From Pagrus major (Eukaryota > Chordata > Actinopteri > Spariformes > Sparidae), in assembly GCF_040436345.1 (NCBI RefSeq), contig NC_133223.1:15538113-15602112 (forward strand): a stretch of 64,000 bases of DNA, given 5' to 3'. Positions 22,694-32,655 of this stretch are shown piece after piece. Below the pieces are notes generated by a model, which did not search any database, was not told the DNA's origin, and worked only from the letters and a program-made list of their open reading frames with translations. The position numbers were made by a program, and so were the translations under genes. The stretch's first letter is position 1; each line of letters begins with the position of its first letter.

Positions 22694-25600
22694 GAAACAC
22701 TGGGAAACACTGCTTTTACTGCTTTGGCCATTTCCAAAAATTTGATCTTAAACCTCCCAACCGCTGGTTGTAATTGTTTTAAATAACTATATTGTATTAC
22801 CATTCAATTATTTTAATTGCATGACTGTATTTTCATTTGACTTCCAATTATTTCATTTTATTTGTTAAATTATCAGGAATAATTGCAAAGTTTCAGGGGT
22901 TTTGTTTTCTTAATCAAATTATCCTCATTTTTAATGGCTTTGGCTTTTTTACCAGCCCGTTGTAAGACTGCTTTTACTCTGTCAGTATTTTCTTTTCTTT
23001 GTTTTGTTTGAGTCAATGTCATTAACCCCCACATGATCTGTAGAGTATAAATAAAGGTTGATTGATTGATAAGCTTCATCCTCTTCTGGCCAAAATTAAT
23101 ATTATTAAATGACTTAGCCAGCCCTCTTAACACTTTTCACTGTCGCCTACAAAACCTGAAGTTACAGCTTCCTCTACTGACATTGACTCTGATCCAATTA
23201 TACTCCACTCATTGCCATTGACCACTGTTGCGCCGTCACAAAGAATAAACAAATGCATGTTTCCATAAGAGCTTTCCATCTGCTCTGTCATCTATACTGC
23301 ATTTTAGAGGAAGCAACCTGTGGTGTAACACTGTCAACATTCACTCAGCAACACTGACGTTTTTTTTAAGGATACACCAGATGTACCCTCATGTGGCCAC
23401 TTCTGTTTCATTAGAAAACCATTACAACAGCTTTTAGTTGAAGAGAGGAAACCACAGAAGCAGCTGTTTGATATAAATGTATGAAACTGAGCTCCTGCAC
23501 GATCTGAATATGATGTTTTCACCAATCACAAACTTTTATTACATCTTTCAACTCCAAACTTTGTATGAATATCCAAAGATAGTGCAGCTGCTACCATGTC
23601 AGAGTCATGAGAAGCGGTGACTTCTTACCTCAGGTGATTCAACATGGAGCTAACTGGTTTGTGCTGCTCTCTAGTGGACGAGTGCATACTGTTTTGTGTA
23701 AGAAAAGCAATTCATGAGATATTTCTTGTAATCTAATCTCTCAAAGTGCTTATAGTAAATTCACTATCACCTGTGTTTAAAATGCTGACACTCAGGTGAT
23801 ATGACAGATACTCAGTGTCTGAGTCTGGGCTTAGTGACATGATAGTGACACAGGAGAGGAAGTGACCTGATTAGCAACTGTTTTGAAGCCTCTGCTAACC
23901 CAAACTTCCTCCAGCTGAAACAACTTGAACGACTTTTAATTTGTATCCCTGCCAGGCAGAAGCGCCAAAAGCATCACAGTAAATCCTGGAGCTCTGTTTA
24001 CCGGTGGTCATTCCCGTGATTAGATCAGTGACATTCACGAATCTGTTAAAGGTTGCAGTCTGCGTGCTTTACACCGATTCACTTCTGCCAATATAGCCAC
24101 AATTCATGCCTCACCATCTGGGTGGCTGTTACTCACTTTGGCCTCCTCGAGCTCTGGCAGATATTCACACGCTGTGATTAAACCATAAACTGCAGCGAAT
24201 CAATCTCTTCACTGAGACAGAAACTGGACACTGTTGTCTTCTGGTGGTGAAAACTAGGAGGAGAATTTCTGTTTGGTAGGAAAGCCCTCGGGCATGCACG
24301 CCAAAAAGACACATAGAATCATTGAAGGAAACATAATGTTTCCTTGACCCATTAATGAAAAACAACTTTTGTTTGTATGTCAAGGAAAAGCCCCACAGAT
24401 TTTTTTCTGTTAGAGGTGGTGTGTGTGTGTCTGTGTGTGTAGTGTGTTTGTGTGTGTGTGAAAAGGACAATAATGTTGAGTTGGGGTGAAAAACTGAGAT
24501 TTAAAACAGTAATTTATTTACATTGAAAATCCCAAAGGAATATTATAAAACCATACAATGTCCCAGGTTTGCATAAATGTCAGCACTTTACCAAGAAAAA
24601 GCTTCAGATTATCATTTTTCTTCTTGAATCTATATTGTAAGAGTCCAGTCAAAAAATTATGAATGTGATTTCCCTATCCTGTTGTTTTACAGGTGTTTGT
24701 GTGGAAAATCTAAAATCCAGTAACCCCTTGTGATCAATGAATAAAACAGTATCTTAAGAAAAACTTGTGTTGTAATGGGTTGAGGCAGAACGGTTCTGCT
24801 GCAAGACATATTTAAATTTTTATGTTTTATATTTTTTTGATTCTAGTTTAGATCTTCTGCTACTCTGATATGCAAAAATGAACAAAATTCTTCTGAGCCC
24901 TGTCGTGTCAACGCCAACTGGCATGGGAGCCTCCTGACTCTTTAGTCCCCTACGGCTAGTTTAGTTAGACTTGTCATTGTCACATTTATAAGAAATCAGT
25001 GTCAAGGTCACCTAAACCGAGACCAAGACCAGTGTGAGTCCCACACTGCATAACACACAATATGTGGAACCTGCAAACCTTAGGCACTTCTAAAATTGAT
25101 CTGAAATATCCACATTCACATGAATTGGTTGGTCAATATAATGAGCTTATATTTGCCCAGCACAGATATGCTGGTGTATATGTTTTCTGATATTGAACAA
25201 TATAAACCTTTTTGGTTTTACACAACACGATGCAGAAAAAGATGCTTGGGGTGATTTAAAATTCCTAAATTGCCGGTGAAGTTTACTGTTTCAGTCAACT
25301 GATGTCATTTCAGACGATAAAGTTTATTGTTAAACTGTAAAATATACAGCCTCTGTATATATAAACACACTTGAGGGATCATTGCAAAGAAATGTGTGTA
25401 TGTCTTGAGACCAAGACCGATCTCCAGCACTACAACATTACAAGAAGTAATATAATCTGAAAGCATTTAAAGTTTGGTTGAACAAATTGCTGCATTTTCT
25501 CACATTGACCACATGATGGCACTGTAGGCATTCTGCATTTCTCATAAAGACAAACCAGCCAAAGGCCTCTGTTTCTCCCTTTTCACGCCCCTGAGTATAC

Positions 25601-26729
25601 CCTATAATTGCCTGGTTGTGGTTCTCCTAACAGTGTTCTGCAGATGTTCCCTTTATGTTTATATGTCCGAAATTAGATACATAAACCAGAGCAAGCACAC
25701 ACCGAATACCTGACACATGTGGTGTGAAACATCCTTATGAGTACATCATGCAGCGTTGCAGCAAATCAGTCTGGGATCATGTAGCTCAGAACATCACAAA
25801 CCATGAAAACATAGCTCCGAGCAAAACACACGATCCCTTCCCGTCACAACAGAGAGAATGCAGCCAGAGGCTTGATGTGAAACACAGCAGAGAGCAACAA
25901 ACTAGTGTGGTGATGGTTGGAAAAACATAGAGGCCTCAGAGATGAAAAGACAAGGCCTCGTAAACACCAGAACGCGTCAATGATTTTAAATTTGAACAAT
26001 GCATGTCGTGGTTTGACAAATCCTGTAGCTACCGATGCTTAAAACTCAAATCTGTCTCAATTAGTGAGAGACAAAATGAGAGACAAGGAGGAATAAAGAT
26101 TGCTGACATATCCATATGTCTGACTCATGTGTGCCTATGTGCTATTACTGCATGTAGGGGTTGTTCATTATTAACCCCTCTTCCCCCTCCTCATAGAGGC
26201 TGGATAACTGGGATTTGGTCCCAGATGTGTGCCAGCTCATGTCTGCCTTTGATGTCCACTTTTTTTTTTTTCACGGGGAACATTCGTGAGCGGGCTCGAC
26301 CGCAGGCAACTGTTTCTTCAGAGGATGGTAACGTTAAGGAAAACAGAGGCTGGAAACCAGGAACGGTATAGTGAGAGGATCACTCTGCCACATCTGCTTC
26401 ATGTGGTTTGAAGACATCAAATATCCACCGTATAGAAGACACACAGGCGACATACAGCCTGTCTCTTTCTGGGCAGGCTATAATGGGAAAAGCACACATC
26501 ATCTTGAAATAGAGGATGTGTGTGTGTGACAGTTTAAAACTAAATATGCAGCTGGTTCCACTGATAAAACCTACATATTTTTGGCTTTAAGTGGTGCATA
26601 AATTCCACTCCTCATTCCACTGGAAGGATGTAGGTGTGTGGAGTCCCGAGAGATCCTCCCCTGTGCAGGCTGAGTGATTGATGAGCTTGATTGCTGATTG
26701 ACAGCATCTGTGAGTGTGTAGATGAGCTG
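22694..26729. other. Gene-free interval upstream of nqo1-like gene
   Basis: No supported exons are visible. An imperfect GT tract lies at about 24,419-24,460. The rest is AT-rich sequence without recognisable coding content. Confidence 0.5.
26692..26706 (+). promoter_or_regulatory. Possible Maf/antioxidant-response-like site
   Basis: The sequence TGCTGATTGACAGCA resembles two TGCTGA-type half sites of a Maf recognition element, but with an imperfect right half and wider spacing. NQO1 genes are classically driven by Nrf2-Maf at such elements. It lies about 24 bases upstream of the TATA box. The match is weak, and no perfect TGACnnnGC core is present nearby. Confidence 0.25.
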
Positions 26730-26737
26730 TATAAAAA
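26730..26737 (+). promoter_or_regulatory. nqo1: TATA box of nqo1-like gene
   Basis: TATAAAAA lies 102 bases before the start codon. This predicts a transcription start near 26,760 and a 5' UTR of about 70 bases. The ATG and the following splice donor sit where expected. Confidence 0.6.
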
Positions 26738-26831
26738 CAGCACCTTGAGTCGTAAGGAGGAGCAGCTATTTCCAAGGACAGACCAGCCACGTGTAAAGCC
26801 CATCATTTATGGTTGACATCTAAGCTTCAGA

Positions 26832-28060
26832 ATGGGTGAGTGTCCTTCATGCTCTGATTGCTGATACGTTGTAGTCTGATGTGGGCTTAGTCTCGGTCTC
26901 TTTTCTTTTTGTTTTTAGCAGGAAAGAAAGTGTTGATTGTGTATGCCCACCAGAGCTCTGGCTCATTCAATGCTGCAGCTAAAGATGCTGCCAAGGAGGC
27001 TTTAACAACTCAGGGCTGCACAGTTGAAGTGTCCGACCTGTACGCCATGAAGTTTAAAGCCACTGCTACTGCTGAGGACATCACCGGTATATAAATGTCT
27101 CACTTGCATTACAAAGTTCTGCTTTTAGTTGCTCTTCAGTTTTGCATGAAATGTCTTTCTTTCTGTAGGAGATGTTCAGAACGCTGATCACTTCCGTTAC
27201 GCAGAGGAGACCAAGCTTGCATGGGAGGCAGGAAAACTGTCGGATGATATCACCGAAGAACAACGCAAACTCACTCAGGCAGACCTCGTCATCTTTCAGG
27301 TAGAGCCCGAGTGACAGTAATGTGTTTTTTGTCAAGTGTTCTGCATTAAAACTAACTTTAAATCTCTTCTCAGTTCCCCATGTACTGGTTCTCTCTTCCT
27401 GCCATCATGAAGGGCTGGATCGACCGGGTGCTCACGCTGGGCTATGCCTTCTCACAAGAGAAGCGATACAGCCAGGGTGTCTTCAATGTAAGGGTTCAAA
27501 TCAGGAGGTTTTCCTTTTATGTAAGGCTTTTTATTTCCTTTTTTTAACTCATTTTCTTTCTTCACAGGACAAGAAAGCCCTGCTGTCCTTCACCACTGGG
27601 TCTCAGGAGTCCATGTTCAGTGCAAATGGCATTAATGGTGACATGAATGTCACACTGTGGCCACTGCAGGTACTGCCTCAGGATAAACTGACAAAACCAA
27701 GCTGTAAATGGGCTGTTGACTGTGGCAACATGGCATTCACACCATGTTTCTCTCTTCCAGAATGGCATCCTGCACTACTGTGGCTTCCAGGTTCTATCCC
27801 CTCAGATCTTCTGGGCTCCGTCTCACGTTCCCTCTGAGGTACGCAGCACCATGCTGAAGGGCTGGCGTACACGACTGCAAGGCATCCTGGGAGAAGAACC
27901 CCTTGCCTTCACGTCTCTGGACTGCTTCGACAGGGAGAAGGGTTTCCAGCTGAAGCCGGAGTTTCATGAGAAACACGCCGCCAAGGAGTTCGGACCGACG
28001 GTGGGGACCCACCTGGGCAAGCCGCTACCACCACACAACCAGATGAGGGCTGGAAGCTGA
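26832..28060 (+). CDS. nqo1: NAD(P)H:quinone oxidoreductase (six-exon gene)
   Basis: The exons are 26,832-26,835, 26,919-27,086, 27,169-27,299, 27,374-27,487, 27,568-27,669 and 27,761-28,060. All introns are short and GT-AG, and the frame is kept throughout, giving 272 residues (human NQO1 has 274). The product is a cytosolic FAD flavoprotein that reduces quinones by two electrons using NAD(P)H. The N-terminus [13 protein letters not shown] forms the flavodoxin-like P-loop region, followed by [30 protein letters not shown] (from residue 96), TTGSQESMF (148-156) and [20 protein letters not shown]. The extra C-terminal domain (about residues 225-272), absent from NQO2, supports NQO1. However, the start is NQO2-like, and two catalytic positions differ from human NQO1: Phe156 for Tyr and Asn162 for His. 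Exon 1 contributes only ATGG. The fish gene probably reflects a lineage-specific NQO1. Confidence 0.93.
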
Positions 28061-28119
28061 AGATGGTGGAGCCTCATTGAGTGTCGGGCCTTTTGTCTTC
28101 GTCCTGTATCTGTATGATC

Positions 28120-28125
28120 AATAAA
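28120..28125 (+). terminator. nqo1: nqo1 polyadenylation signal
   Basis: A canonical AATAAA lies 60 bases after the stop codon, so the 3' UTR is very short (about 80 bases). Confidence 0.85.
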
Positions 28126-28457
28126 AGCTGACTAAATATTATGACAGTTCTTGGAACATTGGTAACTCTATCGTTAAGTGCTGGGTTCTTGTGCTGGATG
28201 AGGTACAGCCAAGAAATGATCATGGTATAGGACTTGCCTTACAAAAATATGCAATCTTTGTTTGCACAATATTTAGTCTGGGCGTAAAACTAATTCTCCA
28301 GTGACTCAGCCAGAATTAATGGAGACACAGTAAATGTTACTGGCAACCACAAGCCTTTTTTTATAGGCAATTTTCTTGACCAATGGTAAGCATTAGGCCA
28401 TATGTTTGAAGTGTCTGCCTGGATCTTATTTGTAAAGATTTGATGCATATTCAAGGC

Positions 28458-28481
28458 TTTTTTTTTTTTTTTTTTTTTTTT
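28458..28481. repeat. Poly(T) run of 24
   Basis: The run of T on the plus strand is a poly(A) on the minus strand. It may mark the tail of an old retroposed sequence read leftward (28,480-28,600), but I cannot identify the source. Confidence 0.6.
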
Positions 28482-28723
28482 CTGCTCCTGAGGAAGGTCA
28501 ACTCTCCCAGAATTGTTTTCAGCTGGTAAAACTTTTCCAAGGCTGTGTCTTATCTCTTCAGTTTTGTACTCTGTTCTCAAACATTTACAAAAACGCATCA
28601 GCAGTCTCGTTATCGGCTCCTAACCCTGTCAGTTGGAGCAAACGTGACAAAGTGCAGATTCCTTTTATCTATTTGTCCAACAAATGTCCTCTGCATTCAA
28701 ATTGGTTTATGCCTTCATTGCTC

Positions 28724-29305
28724 TCAAAGGGTAACGCCACCATTTTTGCACTAGTCAAATCTTGGGGAGAACTACATGTGTTTAATAAAAAGTGCCTTTT
28801 GTGGCTCCAGAGGAAGCTGCATGTAATCCGATAAATTACTTCCAATGATGTCACTCGGTGGCTAAATTGCACTGGTCTAGCATTGCAATGTTTTAAAATG
28901 GACGGTTTCAAAATCAGCGATCACTTTTTTTCTACTGTGGGTTAATTTGCTGTCAATTATCAAAACTTTTTTTCATTTTTCAGGCTGGGAAAAATTCACA
29001 TCAATGTCCTTAAGTCAGAATAAAAACTTGGAAAATCTGAGAAAATTATGGTACACAAGTTGACTTCAAAACCTGGAAAAAGGGATCATTACGTCACTGA
29101 ATCTTGCTTTGGGGCCAGACTTTTGTGCCGACTGTATTGAAGTCTATGGGAGATGCATGGAGAAACCTGGAAAATTAATCACATTACATGCAGCTTCCTC
29201 TGGAACCACAAAATGTTTTATATATTACCTTTTTCACATGAGTAATACTCAGACTTGTAAACACACTTTAATATATAACAAAAATGTTGGAGTGACTCTT
29301 TAAAG
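28724..29305. mobile_element. Non-autonomous element with about 100-bp inverted ends
   Basis: The left end 'tcaaagggtaacgccaccat' is matched by the complement of the right end 'atgttggagtgactctttaa'. Further in, 'tggctccagaggaagctgca' on the left is matched by 'tgcagcttcctctggaacca' on the right. The element has no transposase frame; the small open frame at 29,109-29,303 is its own right arm. It sits immediately upstream of the broken nqo1 copy. Confidence 0.8.
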
Positions 29306-29330
29306 CACATACTGTCCTATTTTAGAGCAG

Positions 29331-29560
29331 TATCCTGGTCCTGACCCCTCAGATCTGCTTTGCCTGTTTAGTCTCTCACTGCTTTGAAGGGGAAGAAGGG
29401 TCTCCAGTTGAAGCCTGACGTGCATTTGAAACATGCTTAACAAGGAGTTTGTTCAGACAGTGGGAAGCCACCTGGGGAAACCGCTCCTCCTCCCGACAGC
29501 CAGATCAAAGCCGGAGGGTAGTGATGAACACTGCCCTTTGGGTTCTGAGAGCACAATAAA
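29331..29560 (+). pseudogene. Decayed nqo1 duplicate (last-exon fragment)
   Basis: The stretch 29,338-29,365 encodes VLTPQICFA, matching VLSPQIFWA of the last exon of the neighbouring gene. After a deletion of about 90-100 bases, 29,385-29,521 encodes LKGKKGLQLKPDVHLKHA and ends SQIKAGG before a TAG, matching [16 protein letters not shown] and NQMRAGS. A stop codon follows KHA, one extra base shifts the frame there, and the frame returns near the end. The segment between still aligns in the shifted frame (VGSHLGKPL). AATAAA at 29,555-29,560 mirrors the parent's poly(A) signal. Exons 1-5 are absent. It is a tandem-duplicate relic, not a processed copy with a poly(A) tail. Confidence 0.85.
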
Positions 29561-30602
29561 GCTTCATCTCTTGCTGATCCGTGTGGAAATTTTGAATGTT
29601 TGGGCGAGCTAAGCCGTGTGTTTTTGAGCTGGTTATTTTGATCGTCTCGTGCCGTCAGGGAGAAGCTGAACTGAAGTGCTCTGTACCTTGTATGCAGACA
29701 CGCTGACGACCAGGCGGGCAGGTTTGGCCTCTACGCAGGAACATAAGTGGCCGAGCTCTTTTTCCCAGAGAAGCAGCTTTTGTTTGGGTACGGAGGAAAT
29801 GAGACGGGGAGGGGGGGGGGAGGGTTGGAGTGCGCACACTTAAGGAAACGGCCTTGCACTCTGATGTCCAGAGCACAGCCTGTGACATGTAGGAACTCGC
29901 TGGTGTGCATATTTCACAGCTGAGGTTCCACAAGGTCACTGGGTGTTTGTTTGAGTTTAGTCAGGTCCAGGTCCATAATCACCTGTCTCTGCAGGCATTT
30001 CATTTCCTTCTTCTGCTGTCAGAAAACAGAAGAAATTCAGTCATCTCGTGAGCGTGAGGTGTTTGAAATGTGGGAACCAATTTGCTTCAACCTTATAACT
30101 AAAACTCCCCAGCTCTGCATCAGTAGCTCTTCAGACTAACATGAACAAAACCTACCATTGTCAGTTTGAAGCTTTTGAAGTTTCCTTTTTCTATACGCAT
30201 CATTGTCCCAGACAGAAAACCCATAGTGTTGGAGTTAGAATCTCAGGGTTTGGGGGGCACTGAGTGTTTATGTTTGTAAGGCTTACACCACAGTCTGTGA
30301 TCTGGTGTCTATCCTGCTCTCCCATTGTCAATCCCAGTTCTCCCACCCTGGCTGCAGGGAAGGCCATTTTTGGCTGCATCAATGGGAGGAAGTGGGCACC
30401 GTCTTATAGCAGGCATGGGACAAGAGTCTCCGGAAAAGCAGCCCGGCGTCACTGACAGCTCAAATACAAACAGAAGCAATAAAATTAGAAAATAGCGATG
30501 CAATGTTCAAATTAATACTGAAGGTTGAGTGGACTTATAACCAAGTATTACACCAAACACACTGAGCACATGGAGATTTTTATTAACATTGAGATAGGAT
30601 TG
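29561..30602. other. Gene-free interval
   Basis: There is no supported exon. A guanine-rich run occurs near 29,805-29,823. Confidence 0.5.
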
Positions 30603-30884
30603 TGTTGAAGGAATAGTTTGACATTTTAGGCAAAACAATAATTTGCTTTCTTGCTGAGAGTTGAGGTAATTTCAGACAGAGGGTTGTTACTGTTGCAGCA
30701 ACATTGATGTTTCTGTATTCCTAAAATGAGCGCAGCCCAGTTGTCAGAATAATTATCATATTACATTCAAATGACATGGAGGAATGTCAGGAAGTGCAGG
30801 GGAAAGCGGATGGCTGCCAAGTGGAAACCACAGTTCGAGGCAGCGTTTTATCATTTGTAAGCACACAACCATATTTTGGATATT

Positions 30885-31100
30885 TTAAACCAGAGGTCAG
30901 GACATCTTCCAGCCATGTTAGTGCCGACAGAACTGGCTATTTTAAAGAGATGTTTGGAACATTTCCAGGCATATTTGTTGCGACAGAACCAAATAAGCCA
31001 AAACATGATCTTCTCCTGACCATGACCAAGTGGATCGTGTGCCTAAACCTAACCAGACCATCAGCACATAAAGAAATGTAGAGTTTCGACATTCTGGTGA
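30885..31100 (+). repeat. Dispersed repeat B, forward copy
   Basis: It contains 'gacagaactggctattttaa', 'acatttccaggcatatttgt' and 'ctgaccatgaccaagtgg'. A reverse-orientation copy lies at 31,560-31,770. Both include several internal 'acatttccagcc...tttgtgg' subunits, suggesting an internally repeated element. Confidence 0.6.
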
Positions 31101-31559
31101 TTGGGTTGGTGAGACTGCAGGATGCAACACCACAATCACAGATGATCACAAAATCTAGATCACAACTATCTCTGATAGCCCTACAAATGACCTGTACCAT
31201 ACACTCCATGTTGATCTATCTACACTAATCACATCACATAGCCAAATAGAGAGCGTGGCTGCATAAAACAGATGTAATGGCTAGTAGTATGACACTATTA
31301 ATAGGTGTTCAAATGAAGGTTTTTTTCTTACTTACATCATGTACATTGTTTTATTGCCTGGAGCAGATAATCAGACTTTGAAGCTGAGTCTATCCAAGAA
31401 GGAAACCTCCTCTCACAACCCAATTGCCAGAATAAATGTTTGCTAAGATAAGTTAAAACTGAACATTTCTTAGTGTTGCAATTTTACATTTGTTTTGGTT
31501 GAATTTTCTATTTCTCTCTTGTCACAACACTGTACTCATACTCTAGTTGGGTTTATGCA

Positions 31560-31770
31560 TGAAAAACCACTTGGTCAGGGTTAGAAAAACATCACGATTT
31601 GGCTTAAAATAACTCTACTGGTCAACACAATCACAGATGGAGATGGTCGGACTTCTCGTGAAAAATAGCTGGTATTGGTTGCCACGGAAACGGCTGGAAA
31701 TGTCCGCAGGTCTCCTTAAAAACGCCCGGTTTTGACGCCATGAAAATGGTTGGAAATGTCCCAAAAAATA
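31560..31770 (-). repeat. Dispersed repeat B, reverse copy
   Basis: The complement of this stretch matches the copy at 30,885-31,100, for example 'ccacttggtcagggttag' against 'ctgaccatgaccaagtgg', and 'aaacggctggaaatgtccg' against the 'catttccagg' units. Confidence 0.6.
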
Positions 31771-32631
31771 TCCACCGGTGTGACTTGTACTGCGTTTGGC
31801 AGCCTTGTTGGCTTGTAATAACATCACCACGTTCCCCCGCATGTCCCAATGTGAAAGGTGTCAAATGAGCATAATGTGAAAGTGATATGCCATGTTTGAT
31901 ACAAATGTCCACCTTGGACTTTTTTGGTTTGCAGAAATGCTGGAGACCAGGCTGCCCTTCTTGTATGTATATAATACTCTTGGAAACACCCAGCCTGCTC
32001 TAACAAAATCCTTCTACCAGCACCTCTAAAGCTCCTCACTAATTTACATGTTATAAATCAATTGTTTATTCTGAAAACTACATGTTGTGGTTTCATGGGG
32101 GGTTAGGCGCCGCGCCATCCTTTCTTCAAGCAAAGTAACTTCCTGGATCTTCCATTGGTTGCCTGGCAACTGCGCCCACAGAATAAAGAGCTGCTGGTAG
32201 GTGGACTTTTTTACCATTGGACAGACTTAGGCTAGCTGTTTCCCTCTGTATATGCAAAGCTAAGCTAACCAGCTGTTAGTGGGTAGTTGAATACTTTCCA
32301 TACAAGCACGCAAGTGGTCCCGATCGTCTCATCTAGCTGTTGGCAAGAAAGAATATACGTTGATTTCCCAAAGTGTCAAAATATTCCTTGTGAAGATTGT
32401 AATAAAAAATGTAAATATAAAACATTTACATAAAGACACGGTTCCCTCGACCTGAGGTGAGATTTGAGTGATAGACCTGAGAATGCAGCGCTGAGCCACT
32501 CGTGATTGATTGTTCTTCGTTGACTTTTGGGTGTTTTGATTAGACCATAAATGGGTCCCTGTGTTTGCACCAGATGTCATAGGGTTAACAACAGGCCAGC
32601 CATTAAAAGCTATGACCCAAAACACACTGGG

Positions 32632-32655
32632 GGAGAGAGAGAGAGAGAGAGAGAG
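32632..32655. repeat. (GA)n microsatellite
   Basis: About twelve GA units are followed by imperfect purine-rich sequence to 32,670. Confidence 0.95.

Larger units (their letters stand above)
30603..32400. mobile_element. Palindromic MITE interrupted by other repeats (inferred)
   Basis: The left end at 30,603 reads 'gttgaaggaatagtttgaca', followed by 'tttgctttcttgctgagag'. The right end near 32,360-32,400 is its complement ('gtcaaaatattccttg', preceded by 'gttggcaagaaagaatata'). The right part includes 'ccagcacctctaaagctcct', 'gtggtttcatggggggttag' and 'gctagctgtttccctctgta', which I recognise as a common teleost interspersed element. Between them, 30,885-31,860 holds an unrelated inverted pair. 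One interrupted element is the simplest reading, but two separate copies are possible. Confidence 0.5.

Noticed and set aside
27322-27837. 171-codon plus-strand open frame over nqo1 introns 3-5
   Set aside because: It reads through three real introns in a single frame. The exon structure with GT-AG junctions gives the proper quinone reductase.
28290-28598. 102-codon minus-strand frame with poly-Lys
   Set aside because: The Lys run is the poly(T) tract at 28,458-28,481; no domain is recognisable.
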